Shown piece after piece: positions 34,869 through 44,182 of a stretch of DNA of 55,539 nucleotides; position 1 is the first letter of the stretch; every line of letters starts with the position of its first letter. The position numbers and the translations under genes are program-made. This stretch comes from Odoribacter lunatus (lineage in GTDB: Bacteria; Bacteroidota; Bacteroidia; Bacteroidales; Marinifilaceae): NCBI RefSeq assembly GCF_943193135.1, contig NZ_CALPCZ010000017.1, positions 1 to 55,539 on the forward strand, in the 5' to 3' direction. The notes beneath the pieces are model-generated. The model was not told the origin of the DNA. It ran no database searches and saw nothing but the letters and a program-made list of their open reading frames with translations.

Positions 34869-35807
34869 TTATTTTTCTTCCTCTTCTTTTTCTTTGTTTT
34901 CGTTTCCTTTGACTCTCGGATGGTACTTATTGATTGTTTCTTTTAAGTAGTTATTATCGAGATGTGTATAAATTTCCGTGGTTAAGATGGATTCATGTCC
35001 TAACATGTCCTGTACGGCTCTTAAGTCGGCACCTCTTGTAACTAAATGAGAAGCAAAAGAATGACGGAACGTATGGGGAGATACGGCTTTTGTAATGTGA
35101 GCCCGTTCTGCCACATGCTTAATAATGTTGAATACCATTACCCGGGATAAGGAGGTTCCCCGTTTATTCAAGAACAAGATGTCCTCATATCCTTTTTGAA
35201 TATCGAGATAGCTACGATATCCTTTCATATAAAGTTTGATTTCCTGTTTGGCATTCTTGCTTAATGGAATTATACGTTCTTTGTTTCCTTTTCCTTCAAT
35301 TCTGATGATTCCCATCCGGAAGTTGATATTGGATATTTTAACACTGATTAATTCCGAAACCCGAAGTCCGCAGGAATATAGAGTTTCAACAATAGCTTTG
35401 TTACGTTGGCCTTCCGGTTTATACATTTCTACGGCATTCAGGATTGCATCGACTTCCTCTACGGTAAGTACACTGGGTAACTTACGTCCGATTTTTGGGG
35501 CTTCAAGCAATTTGGTCGGATTGTTTTCCAATATTCCGTCGTATACTAAAAATTTGAAGAAAGAACGGATGCTTGAGATGCTTCTGGCCTGGGTACGGTG
35601 GGTTACTCCCATATCGCTGACAAAGCTCAGATAATCTTTTAGTAAGTCATAAGATACTTTCTCAATATCTTTTTGCTTGTGATTGTCTTCACAAAATTTG
35701 GCCAATTTGCGAATATCATTTAAATAGGCTTCTACTGAATTTGCTGACAATGATTTTTCAAGAATCAAGTAAGTCTTGTAATTTTCAATTGCATTTTCCC
35801 AAGTCAT
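34869..35807 (-). CDS. xerD: Site-specific tyrosine recombinase XerD
   Basis: A 312-residue recombinase that resolves chromosome dimers at dif with its partner. The N-terminal core-binding SAM-like domain spans about 1-90. The catalytic domain has Arg149 in SCGLRVSEL, Lys173 in the beta hairpin GKGNKE, His245 and Arg248 in HTFRHSFA, His271 in LGHES, and the nucleophile Tyr280 in TTEIYTH. A Lys/Glu tail ends the protein. Its length is normal and its neighbours are housekeeping genes, so this is not a mobile-element integrase. AGGA lies just before the ATG. Confidence 0.93.
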   Translation of the reverse strand: MTWENAIENYKTYLILEKSLSANSVEAYLNDIRKLAKFCEDNHKQKDIEKVSYDLLKDYLSFVSDMGVTHRTQARSISSIRSFFKFLVYDGILENNPTKLLEAPKIGRKLPSVLTVEEVDAILNAVEMYKPEGQRNKAIVETLYSCGLRVSELISVKISNINFRMGIIRIEGKGNKERIIPLSKNAKQEIKLYMKGYRSYLDIQKGYEDILFLNKRGTSLSRVMVFNIIKHVAERAHITKAVSPHTFRHSFASHLVTRGADLRAVQDMLGHESILTTEIYTHLDNNYLKETINKYHPRVKGNENKEKEEEEK

Positions 35808-35830
35808 TTCCTGTTGTTTTATAAGTGTAA

Positions 35831-35864
35831 TAAATTTAATATATCTTCGCTGAAAAATAGCAAA
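35831..35864 (-). promoter_or_regulatory. Promoter of xerD
   Basis: On the minus strand: TTTG (35861-35864), 22 bases, then TAAATTTA (35831-35838), one mismatch to TAnnTTTG. The start would be about 18 bases before the ATG. The rest of the 203-base gap to aroQ is A+T-rich. It also has two plus-strand TAnnTTTG matches (35892-35899 and 35913-35920) that may serve aroQ. Confidence 0.5.
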
Positions 35865-36010
35865 ATGCTTTAACTTGCGGATAAAGGTATATATTTTTGT
35901 GTAAATAATAGATAATTTTGGAGGATTTAATTTAATTATTTCGATAATTTCTTTTTGAATATTATTCTATGTGCTATGTAAAACATTGAATTTAAATATA
36001 TTATAAAGAT

Positions 36011-36454
36011 ATGAATAATGAAGGAGTAAAGAAGATTTTAATATTGAATGGGCCTAATCTTAATTTAGTTGGCATGCGTGAACCTGCTATATATGGAGAG
36101 GAAACGTTTGAAAATTATCTGGAATATCTATCTGGAAAGTATAAATGTGTCAATATTGAATATTTTCAATCCAATATTGAAGGAGTCTTGATAGATAAAA
36201 TTCATGAGGTCGGATATACGTATGATGGTATTGTTTTGAATGCAGGGGGATATACCCATACCTCTGTAGCTATTGCGGATGCTGTTGCTGCTGTTGCTGC
36301 TCCTGTCGTTGAGGTGCATATTTCTAATACGGCGGCAAGGGAGGCTTTTCGGCATTGTTCATTTCTTTCACCGGTGTGTATGGGAACAATAACTGGTTTC
36401 GGCTTGAATTCGTATGAATTGGGTATACAGGCCTTATTGGCAAATCGGGAATGA
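36011..36454 (+). CDS. aroQ: Type II 3-dehydroquinate dehydratase AroQ
   Basis: A 147-residue cytosolic enzyme of the shikimate pathway that dehydrates 3-dehydroquinate; the family forms dodecamers. All key residues of type II enzymes are present: Asn16 in LNGPNLN, Arg23 and the catalytic Tyr28 in REPAIYG, Asn77 and His83 in LNAGGYTHTS, Glu101 and His103 in VEVHISN, Arg110 and Arg114. The usual NxHxRE is NTAARE here, so a conserved His is Ala. The stretch coding DAVAAVAAP is a GCT/GTT run. pyk follows after 33 bases. Confidence 0.94.
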   Translation: MNNEGVKKILILNGPNLNLVGMREPAIYGEETFENYLEYLSGKYKCVNIEYFQSNIEGVLIDKIHEVGYTYDGIVLNAGGYTHTSVAIADAVAAVAAPVVEVHISNTAAREAFRHCSFLSPVCMGTITGFGLNSYELGIQALLANRE

Positions 36455-36487
36455 AAATTTTGTTGTAAAGATTGATAAATTGGAATT

Positions 36488-37888
36488 ATGAAACGGACAA
36501 AAATTGTAGCTACTATTTCGGATAAACGATGTGATGTTGAATTTTTACGTGAATTGTATGAGGCTGGAATGGATGTGGTGCGTCTTAATACGGCTCATCA
36601 GACATTGGATGATGCCATGAAAGTGATACGGAATGTGCGGGAAGTGTCGAATAAGATACCTTTACTAATTGATACGAAAGGCCCGGAAGTAAGGACGAGA
36701 ATGGTTACGGAGCCAATGCAGGTGAAAAAAGGGGAGATTATTTATGTAACAGGGGAGGAAGGGCTTACTTCCGAGAAAAAGTTGATACATGTTTCTTATG
36801 ACCATTTTGTGCAAGATATAAAAATTGGTGATAAGATTTTGATTGATGACGGAGACATAGAATTTATTGTCAGGAATAAATATGCTGACCGTCTTGAATT
36901 GGAGGCAACGAATGCAGGGATTGTAAAAGACCGAAAGAGCGTAAATGTACCGGGTTCGACAATGAAATTGCAGTCGTTGAGTGAGAAAGATCGCACTTTT
37001 ATTGATTTTGCTATTGAAAATCATCTTGATTTTATTGCACACTCTTTTGTGCGTAATAAAGAGGATGTGATAGGAATTCAAAAAATATTGGATGAGGCGC
37101 ATAGTAATATAAAAATCATTGCTAAGATTGAAAATCAGGAGGGGGTGGATCATATTGATGAAATATTGGATCATGTTTATGGGGTGATGGTCGCTCGGGG
37201 AGATTTGGCGATAGAAATTGATGCGGAAAAGATACCCGGAATTCAGCGTTATATAGTCAATAAGTGTATAGAGAGTAAGAAGCCTGTTATTATTGCTACA
37301 CAGATGCTTCATACTATGATAGAGCATCCCCGTCCTACGCGGGCGGAGGTCAGTGATATTGCGAACGCTGTTTTTATGGGAACGGATGCTGTCATGTTAA
37401 GTGGGGAGACGGCTTATGGTGATTATCCGCTGGAAGCTGTAAAGGTTATGAACAAGGTGGCTGCGGCTAATGAATCGGTTACACCTTCGGATTCAAACAG
37501 AAATTTGGTTCGGATTAATAATGAGGTAACAGCGGCTCTGGCACGGGTGGCAGTCCGGGTTACGGCGATATTGCCCATAAAGGCTGTCGTTGTGGATACA
37601 TTGAGTGGTCGGACGGCTCGTTATTTGTCGGCTTTTCGGGGAGGTTTGCCTGTATATGCCCGTTGTTATAATGAAAAAGTGATGCGGGAGTTGGCCTTGT
37701 CTTTCGGTGTGGTTCCTTATTATACGGAAAAACCGTGTTCTCGGGATGAATTTATTCGGGATATTCCGCAAGTATTGTTGGCATCCGGTTATTCCAAAGA
37801 AGACTATATTGTTGTAGTCGGAGGTAGTTTCGGTCCGGCAAGAGGTGCCTCTTTTATGGAAATTTGTAAGATTAGTGATATTTGTTAG
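36488..37888 (+). CDS. pyk: Pyruvate kinase
   Basis: A 466-residue glycolytic enzyme that makes ATP and pyruvate from phosphoenolpyruvate and ADP. The A/B/C domain order is normal. DTKGPEVRT (62-70) and IAKIENQEGV with the catalytic Lys and Glu are present, as are MVARGDLAIE and ATQMLHTMIEHPRPTRAE. The usual NFSHG near the start is NTAHQ (34-38), so the Ser that helps bind K+ is Ala36. Asp62, Thr63 and Glu67 of the monovalent-cation site remain. It is a Bacteroidetes-type sequence rather than a defect, as far as I can tell. Probably co-transcribed with aroQ. Confidence 0.94.
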   Translation: MKRTKIVATISDKRCDVEFLRELYEAGMDVVRLNTAHQTLDDAMKVIRNVREVSNKIPLLIDTKGPEVRTRMVTEPMQVKKGEIIYVTGEEGLTSEKKLIHVSYDHFVQDIKIGDKILIDDGDIEFIVRNKYADRLELEATNAGIVKDRKSVNVPGSTMKLQSLSEKDRTFIDFAIENHLDFIAHSFVRNKEDVIGIQKILDEAHSNIKIIAKIENQEGVDHIDEILDHVYGVMVARGDLAIEIDAEKIPGIQRYIVNKCIESKKPVIIATQMLHTMIEHPRPTRAEVSDIANAVFMGTDAVMLSGETAYGDYPLEAVKVMNKVAAANESVTPSDSNRNLVRINNEVTAALARVAVRVTAILPIKAVVVDTLSGRTARYLSAFRGGLPVYARCYNEKVMRELALSFGVVPYYTEKPCSRDEFIRDIPQVLLASGYSKEDYIVVVGGSFGPARGASFMEICKISDIC

Positions 37889-38002
37889 GATAATCTTTTT
37901 AATATTTATGGCTGTGGCGGTGTGTATTTAAGAAAAATATTCTATGTTTACACAAGAAAAATAAAAGCGTGTAATAGTAAAATGGATTTTTAATTGATAG
38001 TT

Positions 38003-41000
38003 ATGGTAAAGAGTATTTTATTGGCCTTGTTTGTCGGGCTTGGTGTTATGGTGTGTGCTCAGCAAAAGAGCTTCTGGAAAGAGGATTTCTCTTCGGGAAA
38101 GTTACCTAACGGTTGGATTATTGTGGATTCTACGGGTGCGGAGGGGCATACTTATGAATGGATGCTGACGGATCAGCCTTATCCCGGTTCTTTTCAGTTT
38201 GAGCAGCAGGCGCCGCCTATTGCTTCCGTGAGCCGGGGGTATCACATGCAATATCGTCCTGGAGTTTTTACCGGAGAGGAGATTACCAAGTGGAATCAAA
38301 AAAAGCAGTATCCGCAAGGGTATTTTCAAACTGCAGCTATTGACTGCCGGAATAAGAAAGATGTGGTACTGAAGTTTCAGCATGTTTTTCGTTGGAATGA
38401 CTGGTTTACCAAAAAAGGAAAGGGATTGTGGGTTGGTGTTAGTAATGATGGTAAGACGTGGAAAGAATATGATGTATTAGGGGGGCGTCCTGCTTCAACG
38501 AATATGCATGAGCCTATTACAGAAGAGATTAATATATCGGAAATAGCTGCCGAGCAGGAAAAGGTTTATATCCGTTTTTTCTGGAAAGGCATATTTTCAT
38601 GGTATTGGATGGTAGATGATATTGAATTAACGGAACCCTATGCGCAGGATATTGCTTTATTGAATTTGGATTCTCATCGTTCGGAAGGGAATGAGTTTAC
38701 GGCGCATGATACATTAAAAGTCAGAATAAAGAATATGGGTTCTCAATCTGTAAATGAGGATTTTGATGTGCGGGCGTTGTTTAATGACGGGCGTCAGTTG
38801 AAGGCGACGGTAAAAGCTTCCGTAAAGCCTTTGGAAAAACAGGAGGAGCGATTGCTTGTGTTTCCGCCGGTGGATTTGACACAACAGGGCTCGCATAAAA
38901 TTACATTTGAAATTCTGTATGCGAAAGATCAGAGAAAGGATAACGATGTGTTAAACGTACATTTATATGCTGCCAAAATGTCTTTGGGAAAAGTAACCGG
39001 TTTTAAAAAGTTGAATAAACATGAATTTGAATTTGTTTCCGGTTATGCGAAAGTGAAACTGATGTTTTATCGGGATGATATATTCCGTATTTGGCTTGCT
39101 CAAGATAATGAGTATACGAATCCTGCTGCGGATGCTATCGTGGTGGATTATTCAGTTAAAAATCCCAAAGTGGCGGTAAGTGAAAATGGCCATTACTATA
39201 AATTTGCTACTCCCCAGTGCGTAGTCCGTGTTTATAAAAATCCGTTGCGTTTTGCGATGTATGATAAAGATGACCGTAAGATGCTGTTTGAAGAGAAAGA
39301 GCCGATTTCTTTTGGTTCTAAAACTTCTCAGATGTTGAAGCGGGGAGGGAAAGAGTATTTTTACGGAGGAGGAATGCAACAAGGGCGTTTTTCACATGCG
39401 GGAACAGAATTGGATATTGCTGTTACCGGTTGGCAGGAAGGTGAAGCCTCCAATCCTGCCCCCTTTTATATGTCGTCCAATGGGTACGGAGTATTCAGAA
39501 ATACATTTGCACAAGGGAAGTATGCTTTTAACGGAGAGGAAACTAAACCGACGGAAGAAGGGATGAAAACAGCTTATTTCAGTACCTTGACGCATGATGA
39601 GAATCGTTTTGATGCTTTTTATTTCTATGGCCCCGGTTTAAAGGATATATTGGGAGATTATACGACAATGACCGGAAAACCTTTTATGCCGGCTCAATGG
39701 ATGCTGACAATGGGAGATGCCGATTGTTATAATAAACCCGAACAGCGCGTGGGATGGAAACAGCAGACTCCCGATGTTATAACCCAGATTGCCGACAAAT
39801 ATGTAGAACATGATATGCCGAGAGGTTGGATTTTGCCTAATGACGGTTACGGGTGTGGGTATGTAAAATTGGATTCTGTTGTGAAAGAGTTAAAGAAGAG
39901 GGGATTCTATACGGGACTTTGGACGGAAAACGGGGTAGATAAAATTGCTTATGAGGTAGGTACCTGTGGAACCCGTTTGTGTAAATTGGATGTGGCTTGG
40001 GTTGGTGCCGGTTATGAGTTTGCGCTGAATGGAACGAAAGCGGCTTACGAAGGTATACAGAACAATACGAATGAACGTGGTTTTGTTTGGTCGGTATGCG
40101 GTTGGGCTGGAACTCAGCGTTATTCTACCGTGTGGAGTGGGGACCAGGTTGGGGATTTCGATTATATCCGCTATCATATTCCGACAGTAACGGGAGCGGG
40201 ATTGTCTGCATTTAATGCGGCGACCAGTGATATTGACGGGATTTTTGGCGGTTCGGCATTTACCTATACACGTGATTTGCAATGGAAAGTATTTACACCG
40301 ATTATTATGACAATGAGCGGTTGGGCTCCCGTGGACAAACAACCTTGGTTATACGGACATCCTTATGAAGAGATTAACCGGAATTATCTGAAATTAAAAA
40401 TGCGTTTGATGCCGTATGCTTATACTTATTGCCGTCAGGCTCATGAAACCGGAGTGCCGATGGTACGGGCTATGGTGCTTGAGTTCCCGCAAGATGAGGT
40501 TACTTACGATACAGCTACGCAATATCAGTTTATGAGTGGAGAATGGATGATGGTAGCACCAGTGTATAAACGGGGAGACTGGCGGGGTACGTGTCAGCGT
40601 GAGAACATATATTTTCCTGCCGGAACATGGTATGATTATTGGACAGGAGAGGCTTATGAAGGAGGGAAATGGTTGGATAAATACAAGGCAAGTTTGGCAA
40701 CGTGTCCCGTATTTGTGCGTGAAGGGGCTATCATTCCGATGTATCCGGATATGAATTACGTTTGGGAGAAACCGGCGGATGTTCTGACACTTGATTTGTA
40801 TCCGTTCGGGCAAACCTCTTTTGATATGTATGAAGATGACGGCTTAACAAGGGATTTTGAAAACGGGAAATTTGCCCGCACATTAATTTCTGTTTCTGCA
40901 CCTACCGATAAAAAAGGCAATGTAACTGTGACTATAGGAAAAGCCAGGGGAGATTATGAAGGACGTCTGAAAGAACGTGTATATGTTTTACAAGTGAAAG

Positions 41001-41182
41001 CGGAAGAAGCTCCGGTTGAAATCCTGCATAACGGAAAATCTTTGCCGGCAGTGTCGGTTGGTGAATTTGAAGAGGGAAAAATAGGATGGTGTTTTAATCC
41101 CGAGGAGAAGAAGGGACGGATACATGTACGTACGGAGAAAGTTTCGACCGATAAAGAACAGGTGCTTCAGATTTGTTATTGA
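38003..41182 (+). CDS. Modular GH31 glycosidase, exported
   Basis: A 1059-residue enzyme counted from the ATG at 38003; the frame extends to a TTG at 37994. A signal peptide ends at MVCAQQ. Residues about 22-215 look like a MAM/jelly-roll lectin-type domain (FSSGKLPNGW to VDDIELTEP). Residues about 216-325 form a CARDB-like Ig domain. The GH31 catalytic part follows: the N-terminal beta-sandwich, then the TIM barrel with nucleophile Asp663 in KLDVAW and acid/base Asp714 in WSGDQ, then the C-terminal beta domains. KLDVAW differs from the WxDMNE of alpha-glucosidases, so the substrate is uncertain. Alpha-galactosidase or alpha-N-acetylgalactosaminidase branches are possible, and the latter would suit mucin; this is a guess from memory. 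The thioesterase ATG lies 2 bases after the stop. Confidence 0.88.
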   Translation: MVKSILLALFVGLGVMVCAQQKSFWKEDFSSGKLPNGWIIVDSTGAEGHTYEWMLTDQPYPGSFQFEQQAPPIASVSRGYHMQYRPGVFTGEEITKWNQKKQYPQGYFQTAAIDCRNKKDVVLKFQHVFRWNDWFTKKGKGLWVGVSNDGKTWKEYDVLGGRPASTNMHEPITEEINISEIAAEQEKVYIRFFWKGIFSWYWMVDDIELTEPYAQDIALLNLDSHRSEGNEFTAHDTLKVRIKNMGSQSVNEDFDVRALFNDGRQLKATVKASVKPLEKQEERLLVFPPVDLTQQGSHKITFEILYAKDQRKDNDVLNVHLYAAKMSLGKVTGFKKLNKHEFEFVSGYAKVKLMFYRDDIFRIWLAQDNEYTNPAADAIVVDYSVKNPKVAVSENGHYYKFATPQCVVRVYKNPLRFAMYDKDDRKMLFEEKEPISFGSKTSQMLKRGGKEYFYGGGMQQGRFSHAGTELDIAVTGWQEGEASNPAPFYMSSNGYGVFRNTFAQGKYAFNGEETKPTEEGMKTAYFSTLTHDENRFDAFYFYGPGLKDILGDYTTMTGKPFMPAQWMLTMGDADCYNKPEQRVGWKQQTPDVITQIADKYVEHDMPRGWILPNDGYGCGYVKLDSVVKELKKRGFYTGLWTENGVDKIAYEVGTCGTRLCKLDVAWVGAGYEFALNGTKAAYEGIQNNTNERGFVWSVCGWAGTQRYSTVWSGDQVGDFDYIRYHIPTVTGAGLSAFNAATSDIDGIFGGSAFTYTRDLQWKVFTPIIMTMSGWAPVDKQPWLYGHPYEEINRNYLKLKMRLMPYAYTYCRQAHETGVPMVRAMVLEFPQDEVTYDTATQYQFMSGEWMMVAPVYKRGDWRGTCQRENIYFPAGTWYDYWTGEAYEGGKWLDKYKASLATCPVFVREGAIIPMYPDMNYVWEKPADVLTLDLYPFGQTSFDMYEDDGLTRDFENGKFARTLISVSAPTDKKGNVTVTIGKARGDYEGRLKERVYVLQVKAEEAPVEILHNGKSLPAVSVGEFEEGKIGWCFNPEEKKGRIHVRTEKVSTDKEQVLQICY

Positions 41183-41184
41183 AT

Positions 41185-41970
41185 ATGATTCCGGTTACCA
41201 AACATACAGAGCAAATCAAGATTTATAATCATTATACGAATTATAAGGGACGTTTATTTATAAAGACCTTGTGTGATTTGTTTAATGATGTGGCGGAGAG
41301 GCAGACGGAAACCTTGGGCGTGGATGTGAATACGCTGAATAAACAGGGACAGACATGGATGTTGCATCGTCTGCATATTCAGATTTTCAAGATGCCTCAC
41401 AAAGAAGAGACGGTGATATTGGAAACATGGCCTTCGGGGATAGAGCGTTTGTTTGCTTTGCGTGATTACCGGATGTTGCGTCAGGATGGAGAAGTACTGG
41501 TCAATGCCACTTCGGAATGGATGTTGATTGATTTGAAGCGGAGAAGACCGTTGAGACAGACGCAGGAAATAGTTGAGATGAGTACCGGTCACCGGATTGA
41601 AAAAATAACACTGCCTCCTTTGCTACAAGAAAAGGAAAGAATGTTACGGATGACGGAAGGGCGTTTGTTTCCGGCAACTTTTGACAACATAGATTTTAAT
41701 GGTCATGTTACACAGGCTTCTTATATGCGGTGGCTGACAAATTCCCTGCCGTTTGATTTTTTGAGAAATCATATTCTTACGGAGGTGGAGGTGGTATATG
41801 AGCATGAGATAATGCCGGATACTGACATTTATTCGTATTATCAGATAGAACAGGAGGGAGAAGAAATCGTGATTGCTCATCAGATAAAGGATGAAACAGG
41901 GGAAAAGCTGCATTGTGTGGCGAAAAGTGTATGGAAGCCGCATGCCGACAGTAAGTTTGCGGAGGAATAG
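41185..41970 (+). CDS. Acyl-ACP thioesterase (FatA/FatB-like double hotdog)
   Basis: A 261-residue cytosolic enzyme counted from the ATG at 41185; the longer frame uses a TTG inside the GH31 gene. It has two hotdog folds (about 1-140 and 150-255). The first contains AERQTETLGV and WMLHRLHIQI, and the second has NIDFNGHVTQASYMRWL, where Asn and His match the catalytic site of plant FatA and bacterial TEs. It releases fatty acids from acyl carrier protein and so sets chain length. Why it sits between two glycosidase genes is unclear. Confidence 0.88.
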   Translation: MIPVTKHTEQIKIYNHYTNYKGRLFIKTLCDLFNDVAERQTETLGVDVNTLNKQGQTWMLHRLHIQIFKMPHKEETVILETWPSGIERLFALRDYRMLRQDGEVLVNATSEWMLIDLKRRRPLRQTQEIVEMSTGHRIEKITLPPLLQEKERMLRMTEGRLFPATFDNIDFNGHVTQASYMRWLTNSLPFDFLRNHILTEVEVVYEHEIMPDTDIYSYYQIEQEGEEIVIAHQIKDETGEKLHCVAKSVWKPHADSKFAEE

Positions 41971-42003
41971 AAAATAATTGATGGTGTATGTAATTTATAA
42001 AGT

Positions 42004-43449
42004 ATGGTATCCCGTAGAGATTTTTTGAAAAAAGGCGGTTTGGCGATGATGGCGGCCGCAGTGGGTACTACGCCTCTAAAGGCGGTAGCACAAGCAATAA
42101 ATGGTGAAAAAGAATTTGTCAGTAACCGTCCTTTGCCGGCAAACCGGCGTTTTATGTCCAAGGCCGTGGAAGAGGTCATTGAGTCGGTAAAAAAGCAATT
42201 GACGGATCCGAAGCTGGCTTGGATGTTTGAGAATTGTTTTCCCAATACATTGGATACGACTGTTGATTTTCAGATGAAAGACGGGCGGCCCGACACATTT
42301 GTGATAACAGGAGATATCAATGCGATGTGGTTGCGGGATTCCGGTGCACAGGTATGGCCTTATCTGCCGTTGTGCAAGAAAGATGAGCAACTGCGGTTGT
42401 TGATTGCCGGCGTGATAAATCGGCAGACCAAGTGTATTTTGCTTGATCGTTATGCCAATGCCTTTACGCATGGGGCGGAGTCTAGTGAATGGAAATCTGA
42501 TTTGACGGAGATGAAGCCTTATATACATGAAAGGAAATGGGAGGTGGATTCATTATGTTATCCGGTCAGATTGGCTTATAATTATTGGAAAACAACGGGG
42601 GATACTTCCGTTTTTGATAAGGAATGGCAACGGGCGGCACAGTTGATTTATCAGACATTTACGGAACAGCAGCGTAAGAAAGATAAGGGACCCTATCGTT
42701 TTCAGAGACGTACGGAAAGGAAATCGGACACCTTAACCTGTGACGGTTGGGGACAGCCGGTAAAGCCGGTCGGTTTGATTGTTTCTTGTTTCCGGCCTTC
42801 GGACGATTCTACGGATTTGGGATTCCTGATACCTTCTAATCTATTTGCTGTAAAATCTTTGCGGCAATTGGCCGAAATATGGGATAAAGTGATTGGGGAA
42901 AAAGAATCGGCAGCACGGTGCAGAGAATTGGCGGACGAAGTAGAGCAGGCTGTCAGGAAATATGCGGTAGCTCGTCATCCTCAACATGGCAAAGTATATG
43001 CTTTTGAAGCGGATGGTTTTGGTAATACGCTTTTTATGGATGATGCGAATGTACCTAGTCTTTTGGCATTGCCTTATTTGGAATGTGTGTCTGAAAATGA
43101 TGAGGTTTATAAAAACACCCGTCGTATGGTATGGAGTGACAGCAATCCGTATTTCTTCAAAGGAAGTGCAGGTGAGGGGATAGGCGGACCTCATATCGGA
43201 TACGATATGGTGTGGCCGATGAGTTTAATAATGAAAGCTATAACAAGCAAAGATGATGCGGAAATCCGGAATTGTGTTCGTATGCTTCGGGATACGGATG
43301 GAAATACTGGATTTATGCACGAGTCTTTCCATAAGGATAACGCCTCCAAATATACCCGTCGTTGGTTTGCATGGGCGAATACGCTTTTCGGAGAATTGAT
43401 ATTGAAATTAGTGAACGAGGGAAAAGTTGGCCTCTTGAATAGTTTGTAG
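42004..43449 (+). CDS. GH125 exo-alpha-1,6-mannosidase with Tat-type signal
   Basis: A 481-residue enzyme of the (alpha/alpha)6 fold. GH125 enzymes remove terminal alpha-1,6-mannose, for example from N-glycans. Family stretches include FVITGDINAMWLRDSGAQVWPY, RQTKCILLDRYANAF, and FMDDANVPSLLALPYL. The acid and base residues of the pneumococcal enzyme cannot be numbered by eye here. The N-terminus MVSRRDFLKKGGLAMMAAAV is a twin-arginine signal (Arg4-Arg5), so export of a folded protein is likely. It follows the thioesterase by 33 bases. The transporter gene starts 1 base after its stop. Confidence 0.92.
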   Translation: MVSRRDFLKKGGLAMMAAAVGTTPLKAVAQAINGEKEFVSNRPLPANRRFMSKAVEEVIESVKKQLTDPKLAWMFENCFPNTLDTTVDFQMKDGRPDTFVITGDINAMWLRDSGAQVWPYLPLCKKDEQLRLLIAGVINRQTKCILLDRYANAFTHGAESSEWKSDLTEMKPYIHERKWEVDSLCYPVRLAYNYWKTTGDTSVFDKEWQRAAQLIYQTFTEQQRKKDKGPYRFQRRTERKSDTLTCDGWGQPVKPVGLIVSCFRPSDDSTDLGFLIPSNLFAVKSLRQLAEIWDKVIGEKESAARCRELADEVEQAVRKYAVARHPQHGKVYAFEADGFGNTLFMDDANVPSLLALPYLECVSENDEVYKNTRRMVWSDSNPYFFKGSAGEGIGGPHIGYDMVWPMSLIMKAITSKDDAEIRNCVRMLRDTDGNTGFMHESFHKDNASKYTRRWFAWANTLFGELILKLVNEGKVGLLNSL

Positions 43450-43450
43450 G

Positions 43451-44131
43451 ATGCAGAAAACAGTCACAGTCCCTTTTATGCTTTTAGGCGTACTCTTCAA
43501 TGTATGCCTGATTACGTCCAATCTTTTGGAAACGAAAGTTATACAGGTTGGAGGGATTACGGCTACGGCCGGGTTAATTGTTTTTCCGGTATCATATATT
43601 ATCAATGATTGCATCGCGGAGGTTTGGGGATTTAAAAAAGCACGGTTGGTTATTTGGTCAGGATTTGCCATGAACTTTTTGGTCGTGGCTTTTGCTCAAT
43701 TGGCCATAATGCTTCCTGCGGCGTCTTTTTGGACGGGAGAGGCGGGATTTAATTTTGTCTTTGGCATGGCACCCCGTATAGTGGTTGCCAGTCTTTGTGC
43801 TTTTTTGGTCGGCTCTTTTCTGAACGCTTATATCATGAGTCGGATGAAAATAGCTTCCCGGGGACGCCATTTTTCTTTGCGGGCAATTGTTTCAACAATA
43901 GCGGGAGAGAGTGCGGATTCTATCCTCTTTTTTCCGATTGCTTTTGGAGGAATTATTCCGGTAAGGGAATTGTTAGTCATGATATTTACCCAGGCTCTTT
44001 TGAAATCGTTTTACGAAGTATTGGTATTACCGCTGACAATCAGAGTCGTGCGTCTGATAAAAAAGGTGGAAGGTACGGATGTATACGATACGGATATTTC
44101 GTATAATGTATTGAAGGTAAAGGACGTGTGA
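43451..44131 (+). CDS. yhhQ: Queuosine precursor transporter (YhhQ/VUT family)
   Basis: A 226-residue inner-membrane protein with six predicted helices. The family imports 7-cyano- or 7-aminomethyl-7-deazaguanine for tRNA queuosine. Its marks are GLIVFPVSYIINDCIAEVWG (about residues 39-58) and AGESADSILFFPIAFGG (about 153-169). It overlaps nothing and starts 1 base after the GH125 stop, so it is translated from the glycosidase transcript. No queC, queE, queF or tgt is seen in the window. Confidence 0.92.
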   Translation: MQKTVTVPFMLLGVLFNVCLITSNLLETKVIQVGGITATAGLIVFPVSYIINDCIAEVWGFKKARLVIWSGFAMNFLVVAFAQLAIMLPAASFWTGEAGFNFVFGMAPRIVVASLCAFLVGSFLNAYIMSRMKIASRGRHFSLRAIVSTIAGESADSILFFPIAFGGIIPVRELLVMIFTQALLKSFYEVLVLPLTIRVVRLIKKVEGTDVYDTDISYNVLKVKDV

Positions 44132-44147
44132 TAAAAAATGTATAAAT

Positions 44148-44177
44148 AAACCGTGTCGGATATTTTCGACACGGTTT
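44148..44177. terminator. Bidirectional terminator between yhhQ and the rubredoxin gene
   Basis: AAACCGTGTCG (44148-44158) pairs with CGACACGGTTT (44167-44177) over 11 perfect pairs, loop of 8 bases. T follows on the plus strand, and the rubredoxin stop lies 6 bases away on the other side. Confidence 0.88.
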
Positions 44178-44182
44178 TGATT

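Noticed and set aside
36281-36305. GCTGTT-type run in aroQ as a phase-variable repeat
   Set aside because: It codes a sensible helix, the copies are imperfect, and all catalytic residues follow in frame.
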